Origin: Anaeromusa acidaminophila DSM 3853
GTDB lineage: Bacteria > Bacillota > Negativicutes > Anaeromusales > Anaeromusaceae
DNA: 64,000 bases
NCBI RefSeq assembly: GCF_000374545.1
Contig: NZ_KB894589.1
Span: 71,221 to 135,220, forward strand
Direction: 5' to 3'
Position numbers and translations under genes: made by a program. The notes under the pieces were generated by a model. It did no database searches. It saw only the letters and a program-made list of their open reading frames with translations, and was not told the origin of the DNA. Positions within the stretch are counted from its first letter, which is position 1; every line of letters starts with the position of its first letter. Shown here in pieces: positions 1 through 7,856 of this stretch.

Positions 1-197
1 CAGCGGGGCAACGAGAATATGTCGGACATTTAGCACGAGCCGCTGCTGCTGTCGGAGTGGATGCTTTGTTTTTAGAAGTGCATGACAATCCGGAAGAGGC
101 GTTATGCGACGGACCGAACATGGTGTATCTGGATCAATTGGAAGAACTGCTTCGCGATATCCAGGCCATCGATAGCATTGCCAGAAAACATAAATAA
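1..197 (+). CDS. kdsA: KdsA, 3-deoxy-8-phosphooctulonate synthase (C-terminal part)
   Basis: This is the last 64 codons of a gene that begins before the window; the reading frame starts at base 3 and ends with TAA at 195-197. The visible end carries the motif [17 protein letters not shown], which matches the C-terminal metal and substrate region of KdsA (usual form HPxPxxALCDGPN). KdsA condenses arabinose 5-phosphate with phosphoenolpyruvate to Kdo 8-phosphate in the cytoplasm, the first committed step of Kdo synthesis for LPS. It lies 28 nt before kdsC, which takes its product. The related DAHP synthases have a different C-terminus, so confidence is high although only a fragment is seen. Confidence 0.9.
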   Translation, partial: AGQREYVGHLARAAAAVGVDALFLEVHDNPEEALCDGPNMVYLDQLEELLRDIQAIDSIARKHK

Positions 198-225
198 AAT
201 TCGCGCCAAGGAGTGGTATAATAAT

Positions 226-798
226 ATGGATATACCAATCAAGCAGACGGATGATGTAAAAGCCCGCGCTTCCAAGGTGCGTTTGGTAGTTTTTGATGTG
301 GATGGCGTGCTGACGAGCGGTAAAATTGCCATTGGCAAAGACGGCGAAGTGATGAAAGAATTTTTTGTGCAAGATGGTTTAGGCATTGCGTTGACGCAAC
401 GAGCTGGCATCAAAACGGCTATCATTACAGGGCGAGAAAGTGAAATGGTTCGTCTACGCAGCGCGGAACTGAAAATTTGCGACGTGTATCAGGGAACACT
501 AGACAAACAGACGGCTTTAAGGGAATTAATGGATAAGTACGGTCTGGGAGCAGAAGAAGTTGCTTATGTGGGCGATGATTTGAACGATCTACCTGCTTTA
601 CTACAGGTGGGTTTTGCTTGTGGCGTAGCAAATTCAGCAATGGAAGTAGTGCAATACTGTCACTATGTGTCGGCCTATAGAGGCGGTTGTGGCGGTGTAC
701 GCGACATACTGGAGTTTATCCTGCGTAGCCAAAACCTTTGGGATGGAATCGTTCAATCCTATATAGATGGCAGCGGCCAGCAGCATACTCGTCAATGA
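226..798 (+). CDS. kdsC: KdsC, Kdo 8-phosphate phosphatase (HAD family)
   Basis: A 190-residue HAD-superfamily phosphatase of the usual KdsC length. The nucleophile motif DVDGV is at about residues 24-28, the conserved TGR at 69-71 and the metal-binding GDDLND at 116-121. It removes the phosphate from Kdo 8-phosphate, the step after KdsA. An upstream in-frame ATG at 82 would add 48 residues that overlap kdsA out of frame and look nothing like the family. The ATG at 226 has an AAGGAG at 208-213 and gives the family length, so 226 is chosen. No arabinose-5-phosphate isomerase (kdsD) lies between kdsA and kdsC. Part of the Kdo/LPS operon. Confidence 0.93.
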   Translation: MDIPIKQTDDVKARASKVRLVVFDVDGVLTSGKIAIGKDGEVMKEFFVQDGLGIALTQRAGIKTAIITGRESEMVRLRSAELKICDVYQGTLDKQTALRELMDKYGLGAEEVAYVGDDLNDLPALLQVGFACGVANSAMEVVQYCHYVSAYRGGCGGVRDILEFILRSQNLWDGIVQSYIDGSGQQHTRQ

Positions 799-865
799 TG
801 AAAGAGTGTTACTTTATTAACAGAAGCAAAGGTTATATAGATTGCTGTGAAAGGAGGGCATGGCC

Positions 866-1762
866 ATGAGCAATGAATGGCAATATCATTTTTTAAAAGC
901 GCTGAGTCGGTTGGTTTGTTTACTACCGTATGCATGCGTTGTCAGGCTAGGGAGAGCCTTAGGCTTTTTGTATTGGTACATTGCCCCCAAACAGCGACGC
1001 CGAGGCATTCGGCAAATGAAAGAACGTCTTGGTTTATCCCAAGATGAAGCGGTAGCGGTAATGAGACGACTCTGCGGCAATCTAGGACAGACGTTTTTGG
1101 AAATTATGTTTACCCCAAAGTTGGATGCGCAACGAATTATTCAACTTGTAGAAATTGAAAACCGACAATATTTAGAAGAGGCCGTAGCCAGGGGGAATGG
1201 AGTGGTCTTTTTAACCGCTCATATCGGTAATTGGGAATGGTTAGGGGCCGCCTTGTCTATGACTGGTTTTCCGATGACGAGCGTAATTAAACGCCAACCG
1301 AATGATCAGCATACCCGGTTGCTCAATGAATATCGCGAGCGGGTAGGGATTGAGATTTTTGCTCGGGGAACAGCGGAGCTGGTCGGCGCGGCTAAAGCAA
1401 TGAAAAAAGGGAAAATCTTAGGATTTTTGGCGGATCAAGATGCCGGCGTGGATGGTATTTTCCTGGAGTTTTTTGGAAAACCGGCTTCGACGCCGCTGGG
1501 GCCGGCAGTTTTCGCGCGCAAATTTAAAGCGCCTGTGATGCCTGTCTTTATCGTGCATAAACCGGATTATAGCGGTCACCGGGTGCTGATATATCCTCCG
1601 TTAGAATACGAAAACTCGGGAGACGAGAAAGAGAATTTGCGGCAGTTGACTTTAAAAATGACGCAACTGTTGGAAGAAGTCATACGAGAACATCCGGATG
1701 AATGGATATGGTTCCAAAAACGATGGAATACTAGGATGGATGGGAGCTGTGAAGAAGCATGA
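866..1762 (+). CDS. Lipid A acyltransferase, LpxL/HtrB family
   Basis: A 298-residue member of the lysophospholipid/lipid A acyltransferase family. A hydrophobic N-terminal membrane segment is followed by the catalytic HX4E motif HIGNWE at about residues 119-124. The protein would add a secondary acyl chain to Kdo-lipid A at the inner face of the inner membrane. Two ATGs compete: 860 lies only 2 nt after the AAGGAGG at 851-857, whereas 866 has an 8-nt spacer and is preferred. The stop overlaps the lptC start (ATGA at 1759-1762), so translation is probably coupled to LPS export. Which acyl chain or position it uses cannot be read from the sequence, so LpxL versus LpxM is left open. Confidence 0.9.
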   Translation: MSNEWQYHFLKALSRLVCLLPYACVVRLGRALGFLYWYIAPKQRRRGIRQMKERLGLSQDEAVAVMRRLCGNLGQTFLEIMFTPKLDAQRIIQLVEIENRQYLEEAVARGNGVVFLTAHIGNWEWLGAALSMTGFPMTSVIKRQPNDQHTRLLNEYRERVGIEIFARGTAELVGAAKAMKKGKILGFLADQDAGVDGIFLEFFGKPASTPLGPAVFARKFKAPVMPVFIVHKPDYSGHRVLIYPPLEYENSGDEKENLRQLTLKMTQLLEEVIREHPDEWIWFQKRWNTRMDGSCEEA

Positions 1763-2298
1763 AAAAAGGCCGCTGGCTGTTATTGAGTTTGATGGCTTCG
1801 ATCGTGCTTTTTGGCGCATATTATTTGTGGCGTGAAGAGTTTCCGGACCCGCCGAAGCAAGTGGTGCAAACAGAGGAAGAGCCAATTTTCATGGAAGGAA
1901 ACACCATTTCGGAAAGCAAGGACGGCAAGGTAGTTTGGGAAGTTACGGCGCAGACCATGCGGGGCAGTAAAAATAGCCAGGAGATTACCCTGCAAAACGT
2001 TCGTGGCGTTTTTTACAGGCCGCAAGGGGGAACCGTGATTTTGACAGCACCGGTGGGAGTGTATGTTCCTAAAGAGCAAACCCTACGTTTTACAGGAGAT
2101 GTCAAAGCGGTATCCAGTGATGGCGACACCTTTGTAGCAAAAGAAATGGGCTGGCTTGCGAAAGAAGAGCGTATTTACGGGCAAGGACAAGCGCAGCTTA
2201 ACCGCAAGGAATCACAAGTCAGCGGCGATCGTATTGAAAGTGACTGTGATTTCCAAAAATCAAGGGTTATTGGCAACGCTCGCTATATAAAGCAATAA
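1759..2298 (+). CDS. lptC: LptC, LPS export bitopic protein
   Basis: A 179-residue protein with one N-terminal membrane segment (about residues 5-22) and a periplasmic beta-jellyroll domain (DUF1239 type) containing the phrases EGNTISESKDGKVVWE and LTAPVGVY. LptC sits in the inner membrane, receives LPS from the LptB2FG transporter and hands it to LptA. Length is close to the usual 180-190 residues. It starts on the ATGA overlap with the acyltransferase and is followed 32 nt later by lptA, the usual gene order. Sequence similarity in this family is weak, so context carries much of the weight. Confidence 0.88.
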   Translation: MKKGRWLLLSLMASIVLFGAYYLWREEFPDPPKQVVQTEEEPIFMEGNTISESKDGKVVWEVTAQTMRGSKNSQEITLQNVRGVFYRPQGGTVILTAPVGVYVPKEQTLRFTGDVKAVSSDGDTFVAKEMGWLAKEERIYGQGQAQLNRKESQVSGDRIESDCDFQKSRVIGNARYIKQ

Positions 2299-2330
2299 AG
2301 GGTAAAGCGATTTAAAGGAGGAACTGACCT

Positions 2331-3122
2331 ATGAATTTATGGAGAAGCAAAAAAACGGCGCTTGCCTTGGCGTTAGCGGTGTTTTGCAGCAGTTCGCTTT
2401 TAGCGCTGGCGGCGCCGGGAGAAAAGACCGAAGTAACAGCCGATACCTTTGATTACGATTCGGCGACAGGCATGGTAGTAGCCCAGGGCGGCGTAAAAGT
2501 TGTACGCGGCCAGCAAACCATGACTGGGCAGACCATTGAATACAATAGCAAGACACAGGACGCTCATGTCAGCGGCGGCAATGGCGTACAGGTAACGGGG
2601 CCGGATTTGAATATGACGGCGGTAGAATTATGGGCGGTTGGCGGCAAGCAGCTCATTGCCCAAGGAAATGTTGTTGCTGTGAAAGGTGATAAACGCCTGA
2701 GTGGTCCTCGTGTGGAGTATTTTCAGGATAGCGAAGTTGCTATTACGCCCCAAGGAGGGACTATTGTTATGCCTGACGGCAATATGACAGCCGATCACAT
2801 TCAGGCATTTTTAAAAGAGGATCGGGCGATAGGTACAGGTAATGTGCACATTGTCAGCGAGGTACGCAAGCTTGATGCTACGTCGGATCTAGCTACCTAT
2901 TATGGGGAAAAGAGCGGGCAAGCACGCAGCAAGATCATCATGACCGGCAACGCCAGAGCGGTACAGGATGGCAATGTATTGGTCGGTAATACGCTGAACC
3001 TGTACTTGGACGACAAGGCCATGGAAGGAACCGGACGCGCTCGTCTAGTCATTACTAACCCGAATCCCAATACTGGCGCTCCGCAAACCAAACAGGCGGA
3101 ATCGACTGATACAAATGAGTGA
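2331..3122 (+). CDS. lptA: LptA-like periplasmic LPS-bridge protein (OstA domain)
   Basis: A 263-residue exported protein. A signal peptide (positively charged start, then an alanine/leucine-rich core, cleavage expected near residues 27-28 after LALAA) is followed by OstA/LptA-type beta repeats such as VTADTFDYDSATGMVVAQGG and MTGQTIEYNSKTQDAHVSGG. LptA monomers form the periplasmic bridge that carries LPS from LptC to LptD. At 263 residues it is longer than E. coli LptA (185), so it may hold additional jellyroll strands; this is common in diderm Firmicutes. A good Shine-Dalgarno (AAGGAGG) precedes the ATG. The acidic, Asn/Pro-rich tail looks unstructured. Confidence 0.88.
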   Translation: MNLWRSKKTALALALAVFCSSSLLALAAPGEKTEVTADTFDYDSATGMVVAQGGVKVVRGQQTMTGQTIEYNSKTQDAHVSGGNGVQVTGPDLNMTAVELWAVGGKQLIAQGNVVAVKGDKRLSGPRVEYFQDSEVAITPQGGTIVMPDGNMTADHIQAFLKEDRAIGTGNVHIVSEVRKLDATSDLATYYGEKSGQARSKIIMTGNARAVQDGNVLVGNTLNLYLDDKAMEGTGRARLVITNPNPNTGAPQTKQAESTDTNE

Positions 3123-3130
3123 CGTGAGAA

Positions 3131-3289
3131 TCTGTTGAAGAAGAGAACTGGAGCCGCGTGAGGACCCGAATGAGAAATTGTTAATTTGTATTTTTGTCTG
3201 CCGTACCCCCAGATTTTCAGATTCTCCTGTTCAATCAATAACAGTAACCCTCGTACGTACCCTCCGGTCACTCTGATTCTCTTGTTCAC
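3131..3289. repeat. Intergenic inverted repeat, family A, copy 1
   Basis: Fills the gap between lptA and lptB. The left arm near 3131-3152 (GTTGAAGAAGAGAACTGGAG-like) is complemented imperfectly by the right arm at 3271-3288 (CTCTGATTCTCTTGTTCA). A second partial right arm (GATTCTCCTGTTCAATC) occurs at about 3219-3235, so this copy appears rearranged. Inner GAGG and CCCTC blocks also face each other. The right arm ends 41 nt before the lptB start. Confidence 0.7.
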
Positions 3290-3328
3290 TCCTATTTAAT
3301 TCTTATCCATTGAAAGAGAGGCTTCTGC

Positions 3329-4048
3329 ATGTATATCCAAGCCAATAAATTGGTAAAAAGCTATAAAGGACGCGCGGTAGTGGACGGCGTCAGCATTCGG
3401 GTAGACCAGGGATCGATAGTGGGATTACTGGGACCTAATGGCGCTGGTAAGACCACTACGTTTTATATGATTGTTGGCTTGGAAAAACCGGATCAAGGCA
3501 GCGTTGTAATTGACGGCGAAGATGTAGCGAAATTGCCTATGCATATACGATCCAGTTATGGATTGGGCTATTTGCCCCAGGAGGCCTCCATTTTTCGCAA
3601 GCTTTCAGTAGAAGACAATTTGATGGCTATTTTGGAAGTTACGCCTCTTAGTATAACGGAACGAAAAGCAAAACTGGAAAGTTTGCTGAAAGAGTTTCAT
3701 GTGGAGCATGTACGGGATCGCTTGGGGTCGCAACTTTCTGGCGGTGAACGACGCCGGGTGGAGATTGCTAGGGCCTTAGCGACAGAGCCTAAATTTATTC
3801 TTCTAGATGAGCCTTTTGCTGGTGTTGATCCTATCGCCGTAGCTGACATCCAGGAAATTATTAGCTATCTTAAAGAGCGTGGCATTGGAATTTTAATTAC
3901 TGATCACAATGTGAGGGAAACACTTAGCATTGTCGATCGGGCGTATATTTTGAATAATGGCCGAATTTTAATTGACGGTGATCGGGAAACCATCGCCAAT
4001 AGCGATATTGCCCGCAAATTTTATTTGGGCGAAAATTTCAGTTTGTAA
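3329..4048 (+). CDS. lptB: LptB, LPS export ABC ATPase
   Basis: A 239-residue ABC ATPase of typical LptB length. Walker [10 protein letters not shown] is at about 35-43, Q-loop at [13 protein letters not shown], signature LSGGERRR at about 136-143, Walker [13 protein letters not shown] at about 158-169, and the switch histidine in ITDHNVRET. The sequence [17 protein letters not shown] and the [14 protein letters not shown] region are typical of LptB rather than other ABC ATPases. It is the cytoplasmic motor of the LPS extraction complex, pairing with the permease 96 nt downstream. Its own gap upstream holds an inverted repeat, so it may be expressed partly apart from lptCA. Confidence 0.96.
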   Translation: MYIQANKLVKSYKGRAVVDGVSIRVDQGSIVGLLGPNGAGKTTTFYMIVGLEKPDQGSVVIDGEDVAKLPMHIRSSYGLGYLPQEASIFRKLSVEDNLMAILEVTPLSITERKAKLESLLKEFHVEHVRDRLGSQLSGGERRRVEIARALATEPKFILLDEPFAGVDPIAVADIQEIISYLKERGIGILITDHNVRETLSIVDRAYILNNGRILIDGDRETIANSDIARKFYLGENFSL

Positions 4049-4144
4049 CAATTCCCTTCATGTTCATAATCATATTTCTAAGAGCCGAACCTTGCATGCG
4101 TTACCCATTCAACAACGGCTCACGAATGAGGAGAGATTGTCTGG

Positions 4145-5233
4145 ATGCGCATTTTAGATAAATATATTTTAAAGGAATTATTAGGCCCATTTGTATTCGG
4201 GGTTTGCTCGTTTTCCAGTATTTTTATCGGTACAAGCACGCTGTTTCGCATTGCTCAATATGTAACTAAATATGGAGCTAGCTTGTCGAGTGTAATAAAG
4301 CTATTTATTTACAGTTTGCCTAGTATTATTGTTTTAACGTTCCCCATGTCAATGTTGTTGGCAGCATTGCTGGCTTTTGGGCGTTTGTCAGCATCCAGCG
4401 AATTGACAGCGATGAAATCTGGAGGTATTAGCTTTGCCAGATTGGCAGCGCCTGTTTTTATTGTGGCTTTTTTTGTCAGCGTCTTTGCGGTAGCGTTTAA
4501 TGAAAAAGTGGTACCGGCAGCTAATGAGGCGTATCGGTATACTGTGCAGAACGAAATTGAAAAGAATACGAAACCTAAGGCGCAAGAACATGTTATCATT
4601 AAAGATATCGAACAGGGAAAAATTTCCCGCTTAACCTATGCGCGCAAATTTGATGAAGAAACGAGCAGTATGAATGCGGTTACGGTGCAGGAATTTGAAA
4701 ATGATCAAGTGGTACGCATTCAAAATGCAGACAAGGCGGTCTGGAATGGAGGCCGCTGGGAAATGGAACATGGCGTTATTCATGATTTGACTCCCGATGG
4801 AGGCTTAAACCGGACCATTCGCTTTGATAAACAAATTTTACCAATCGAAAAGGATCCTAAAGATATTTCGCGAGAGCAAAAAGAACCGGCAGAAATGACT
4901 ATTCGTGAATTGAAATTGCATATTGACGCTTTGAAGAGAGAATATGTGAAGACAGGGACCTATGAAGTAGAGTTGCATCAACGCTTTACAATTCCGCTGG
5001 CCTCCTTTGTCTTTGCTTTAATTGGTACGCCATTGGGGCTGGCGCCGCATCGGTCCAGTTCCTCCATCGGTTTGGGTATCAGTATTGTTGTTATTTTCAT
5101 CTACTATACGATCATGACGATTACGACTGCGCTGGGACAAGGTGGAGCTATTCCGGCCATGCTAGCGGCGTGGATTCCTAATCTCGTCGGCATCATTGCC
5201 GGCGCTTGGCTCATCTGGCGTAAATCCAGGTAA
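4145..5233 (+). CDS. LptF/LptG family LPS export permease
   Basis: A 362-residue YjgP/YjgQ-family permease. Three hydrophobic segments in the first 120 residues, a periplasmic jellyroll domain (about 130-270) and three more membrane segments at the C-terminus give the LptF/LptG layout. The start MRILDKYILKELLGPF is characteristic. It forms the membrane part of the LptB2FG exporter that pulls LPS from the inner membrane. Only one such gene is present here, whereas proteobacteria have adjacent lptF and lptG; whether a partner lies elsewhere or it works as a homodimer cannot be told from this window, so no F or G symbol is given. An ATG directly after GAGAGATTGTCTGG is used; the Shine-Dalgarno (GAGGAGAG) is about 7 nt upstream. 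Confidence 0.93.
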   Translation: MRILDKYILKELLGPFVFGVCSFSSIFIGTSTLFRIAQYVTKYGASLSSVIKLFIYSLPSIIVLTFPMSMLLAALLAFGRLSASSELTAMKSGGISFARLAAPVFIVAFFVSVFAVAFNEKVVPAANEAYRYTVQNEIEKNTKPKAQEHVIIKDIEQGKISRLTYARKFDEETSSMNAVTVQEFENDQVVRIQNADKAVWNGGRWEMEHGVIHDLTPDGGLNRTIRFDKQILPIEKDPKDISREQKEPAEMTIRELKLHIDALKREYVKTGTYEVELHQRFTIPLASFVFALIGTPLGLAPHRSSSSIGLGISIVVIFIYYTIMTITTALGQGGAIPAMLAAWIPNLVGIIAGAWLIWRKSR

Positions 5234-5243
5234 ATACCAACAG

Positions 5244-5541
5244 GATTGAACAAGAGAACCGGCGACGTCGCTGGACGCGCCTGACGGTACGTGATGTACC
5301 TAATGCCGGATGCGCCAGGGATGGCGCATAGCATCCGGTCTCCTCTTCAAAAGCCATGGAAGGCATGGCAACCGACATCCATTGCGGGTACGCAGGAGAA
5401 GGACAAAAGACAAGGTCTGTTTAACAGGAGTAGAGTGAGTAAAGTGAGGGCTACGGGAGAAGTTTTATTATTTTTGTTTTGAAATAATAATCGATACCCT
5501 CATTAGTACCCTCTGATTACTCCCTTTACTCCTGTTCATTA
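5244..5541. repeat. Composite intergenic repeat region (families A and A')
   Basis: The 337-nt gap between the LPS permease and the DUF3084 gene holds no convincing gene and is made of repeats. A family A left arm GATTGAACAAGAGAACCGG lies at 5244-5262 just after the stop codon. A REP-like double hairpin (5283-5343) follows. Then a family A' inverted repeat runs from 5423 (AACAGGAGTAGAGTGAG) to 5538 (ACTCCCTTTACTCCTGTT), with GAGGG and CCCTC blocks inside. It looks like one repeat inserted into another. Confidence 0.7.
5283..5343. repeat. REP-like double-hairpin element, copy 1
   Basis: A 61-nt element with two stems: GGTAC-GTGAT-GTACC, and CCGGATGC/GCATCCGG enclosing GCGCC-AGGGAT-GGCGC. A second copy lies at 22735-22793 in the opposite orientation. 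The flanks and outer stem are nearly identical, while the inner stem differs by paired, compensating changes (GCGCC/GGCGC here, ATGCC/GGCAT there). Confidence 0.75.
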
Positions 5542-5570
5542 TTAAATTTTCTAAGGAAGGGGCTCGCCTT

Positions 5571-6779
5571 ATGGACGGTATTATTTTGATTTTAGTGCTG
5601 ATTTTGATGGGCGGAGCCATTGCTTTTATCGGAGATCGCCTAGGGTCGAAGGTTGGCAAGAAGAAGCTTACTTTGTTCGGGTTACGCCCTAAGCATACTT
5701 CAACAGTAGTGACAATTGTTACGGGGATTTTGATTGTTACCGCTACCTTTGGCATCTTGACGGCTGCGTCGCAGGACGTGCGTACGGCTCTTTTCGGAAT
5801 GGAAAAACTGAAAGCGCAAATGGCGGAGCTACAGAATGAGGCGAAGGCCAGTCAGGAAGCATCCGATAAGGCAAAAGCAAGTTTGGCGGAAAAAAATGCA
5901 GAGTTTATTGCGATTAGCGATCAGGTAAACAAAATGAACCAACGTTTGACGGAGGTTCGACAAGAACTGCAGCAGGCGGTGGCCGAAAAAGATCGGGCAA
6001 TGGAAGCACTGGCTACTTCTCGAGGGGAAGTGAATCGCCTGCAAGGACAGCAGCGAGAGCTGGAAGAGAAAATTATAACTCTGAACCGAAATAAAGAGCA
6101 GTTAGAAAACGATTTGAAGGAGCTGCAGGAATTTGCCGCTAAATTACAAACTGGTATTCGCGTAGTTCGTGAAGGGGCCATTGTCTTTCAAGCGGGAGAG
6201 GTACTGGCTTCACGTTCGGTCGACCCTCGCGAATCGGAAGAACAGTTGCGTCAAGAAATGGAGATGTTTTTGCGTGAAACCAATGCGCAGCTTCTGCAAA
6301 GATTAAATGTTGATAAAGACTTGGGGTTACTGGTGATAAGTCAGCGTGAGTTTGATACGACGATTGATGAAATACGGAAAGCTGACTCACCTCGTATTTT
6401 GCGTGTAGTGGCGGCAGGCAATACCGTTTACGGCGAGCCTGTTTTTGGGGCATTGCAATTGTATCAGAACCAGCTGATCTTCGCGAAAGGTACGACGCTT
6501 TTGCAAGAAGAAATGCAGGCGATCGCAGAAGACTCCGGGGCCAATGAAGGGGCTATTATTTTCTTTTTAAAACAAGTTAATGCTCTTTCCGTGCGCCAAG
6601 GAGTATTGCCAGACCCGATTTCCGGTATGGTAGGGTCAATGCCGGCGAATCATCTGTACGAAACCGCGGCTAAAATGAGCCGCCTTGGCGGCCGCGTGGA
6701 GCTTTCTGCGGTTACGGTAGAAGATGTGCATACCGCAGGCCCTGTGCGCATTGAACTTCGTGTCCGGGCGATAAAATGA
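5571..6779 (+). CDS. DUF3084 membrane-anchored coiled-coil protein
   Basis: A 402-residue protein whose first 65 residues hold two membrane segments separated by a short basic loop (GSKVGKKKLTLFGLRPKHTS). A long coiled coil rich in Glu, Gln and Lys follows at about residues 75-200, then a C-terminal globular domain. This layout and the opening match the DUF3084 family, found in cyanobacteria and diderm Firmicutes. Its function is not established. Its place directly after the LPS exporter genes suggests a role at the envelope, but that is inference. The ATG has a strong AAGGAAGGGG upstream. The C-terminal half faces the cytoplasm if both N-terminal segments cross the membrane and the N-terminus is inside. 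Confidence 0.85.
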   Translation: MDGIILILVLILMGGAIAFIGDRLGSKVGKKKLTLFGLRPKHTSTVVTIVTGILIVTATFGILTAASQDVRTALFGMEKLKAQMAELQNEAKASQEASDKAKASLAEKNAEFIAISDQVNKMNQRLTEVRQELQQAVAEKDRAMEALATSRGEVNRLQGQQRELEEKIITLNRNKEQLENDLKELQEFAAKLQTGIRVVREGAIVFQAGEVLASRSVDPRESEEQLRQEMEMFLRETNAQLLQRLNVDKDLGLLVISQREFDTTIDEIRKADSPRILRVVAAGNTVYGEPVFGALQLYQNQLIFAKGTTLLQEEMQAIAEDSGANEGAIIFFLKQVNALSVRQGVLPDPISGMVGSMPANHLYETAAKMSRLGGRVELSAVTVEDVHTAGPVRIELRVRAIK

Positions 6780-6793
6780 AATGAGAACGTGGA

Positions 6794-6906
6794 TTGAACA
6801 AGAGAACCGGAGAATCTGAGGGAACCGATGAGGGCTACGTGAGTGTATTTTTAAAAAAATCGAACCCTCATTTATTCCCTTCGGTCACTCCGGTTCTCTT
6901 GTTCGT
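6794..6906. repeat. Intergenic inverted repeat, family A, copy with perfect arms
   Basis: The clearest member of the family. GAACAAGAGAACCGGAG at 6796-6812 is matched by its perfect 17-nt reverse complement at 6888-6904. Inside lie GAGGG blocks on the left and CCCTC and CCCTT blocks on the right, then an A/T-rich centre with TTTTTAAAAAAA. It spans almost all of the gap, starting 16 nt after the DUF3084 stop and ending 32 nt before the next start. No U-tract follows the right arm, so it is not a standard intrinsic terminator. Confidence 0.85.
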
Positions 6907-6935
6907 TTTTCGGTTTCTTTTATGGAGGAGTAACG

Positions 6936-7358
6936 ATGATTGTAGCAGTGGATCCGGGGCGGGAGAAATGCGGTGTAGCTGTAGTGGCTTTCGACGGCGC
7001 TATCGAGAAGCGGCTTGTTGTGCCGACCACGGTCTTACAAGAAGAGATATTCTCAATTTTAGCAACAGGAAAGATTCGAGTCCTCCTTTGCGGCGATGGT
7101 ACCGGTTCAGCAGCACAAGCCGCTGTGATGCGAAAATTGGCAGCGCAGCATAAGGTGCAATTTCTCATCATCGATGAAAAGCATACTACAGAGCAAGCGC
7201 GCAAATTGTACTGGCAGCAGCAGCCTCCTAGAGGTTGGCGACGGCTATTTCCAACTTCTATGCAGACTCCGCCTGTGCCGGTAGACGACTACGTAGCCGT
7301 CCTCCTAGCATGGAAGTATTTAAATGAAGAGAGGACGTCACACAGAGTAACAGAGTAA
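6936..7358 (+). CDS. YqgF/RuvC-like RNase H-fold nuclease
   Basis: A 140-residue RNase H-fold protein. The first strand MIVAVDPGREKCGVAV supplies an acidic residue (DPG). LLCGDGTGS follows, the motif IDEKHTTEQAR at about 86-96 matches the DExxTTxxA of YqgF, and a final acidic pair is in PVDDYVAVLLAW. YqgF proteins process pre-16S rRNA or resolve Holliday junctions; this divergent form is one found in Negativicutes and its substrate is not known. The Shine-Dalgarno ATGGAGGAG precedes the start. The last residues SHRVTE and the stop codon are encoded by a copy of an intergenic repeat (CACACAGAGTAACAGAGTAA), so the natural C-terminus may once have been different. Confidence 0.8.
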   Translation: MIVAVDPGREKCGVAVVAFDGAIEKRLVVPTTVLQEEIFSILATGKIRVLLCGDGTGSAAQAAVMRKLAAQHKVQFLIIDEKHTTEQARKLYWQQQPPRGWRRLFPTSMQTPPVPVDDYVAVLLAWKYLNEERTSHRVTE

Positions 7359-7567
7359 ATCAGAGAGTATAAGAGATTGTTCCCCTGCATTCGCAATGAT
7401 ACCGACCAGCTAGCTCATCTTGTCGTTTCGAAAAACATAGCGACATGGCAATTTTTTCATTATGCTCTTGCAAGTGAAACCGATGATATTTCTTTGGGTT
7501 TTTCCATTAAACTGTTTGAAACTATTTCTCTCTGGACTTTCTCTGTTACCTCAATTCCTCTGTGTAA
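7339..7567. repeat. Intergenic repeat family C, copy 1
   Basis: CACACAGAGTAACAGAGTAA at 7339-7358 faces an imperfect reverse complement at about 7540-7567 (TCTCTGTTAC and CCTCTGTGTAA). The 180 nt between them show no convincing gene. Related single or paired copies lie at 10570-10606, 12183-12342 and 22803-22862. The left arm overlaps the end of the preceding gene. Confidence 0.6.
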
Positions 7568-7589
7568 ATTGTAGTTTAATCTCTCGTTC

Positions 7590-7618
7590 TTTACTTTTGT
7601 TTTTCATTATGGTATACT
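7590..7618 (+). promoter_or_regulatory. Sigma-A-type promoter of the SLH porin
   Basis: TTTACT at 7590-7595, a 17-nt spacer and TATACT at 7613-7618. The start of transcription is expected near 7625, giving a leader of about 230 nt before the porin ATG. The spacer and flanks closely resemble the promoter of the next porin at 9148-9176. Confidence 0.7.
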
Positions 7619-7647
7619 ACATCTAGTTCTTGGACCGCCTGGTCAAA

Positions 7648-7679
7648 GACTGAAAAATATTTGAAGAAATTTTTCAGTC
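7648..7679 (+). promoter_or_regulatory. Leader hairpin of the porin mRNA
   Basis: A perfect 11-bp stem, GACTGAAAAAT at 7648-7658 with ATTTTTCAGTC at 7669-7679 and a 10-nt loop. It sits about 25 nt after the predicted transcription start and is not followed by a U-tract. A 5' stabilising hairpin or a regulatory leader is more likely than a terminator. Confidence 0.6.
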
Positions 7680-7856
7680 CTGCAGGAGTTTTGAATCCGA
7701 GAGCGAATTAATTATGGCGTGATCGGATGAATACATATTTACTTGGAAGTGGAAAAAGCTGCTGAGGAAACGTGGATACTCATAAGCTATTTTCTCCGAC
7801 TGAGGTTTATGTATTTGTCTGTGCGCAAATACAAAATTCTTAGGAGGAATGAACAC

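Noticed and set aside
82-225. In-frame N-terminal extension of kdsC from an ATG at 82
   Set aside because: It overlaps kdsA in another frame, has no family similarity and lacks the AAGGAG that precedes the ATG at 226.
2900-3289. Minus-strand open frame of 129 codons from the lptA end into the gap
   Set aside because: Overlaps lptA and the inverted repeat; no similarity or start site.
5291-5482. Short open frame over the REP-like element
   Set aside because: It covers the double hairpin and repeat arms; translation of a palindrome, not a gene.
7377-7574. Open frame of 65 codons upstream of the SLH porin
   Set aside because: Lies across the family C repeat region, ends just before the promoter and has no ribosome site or similarity.
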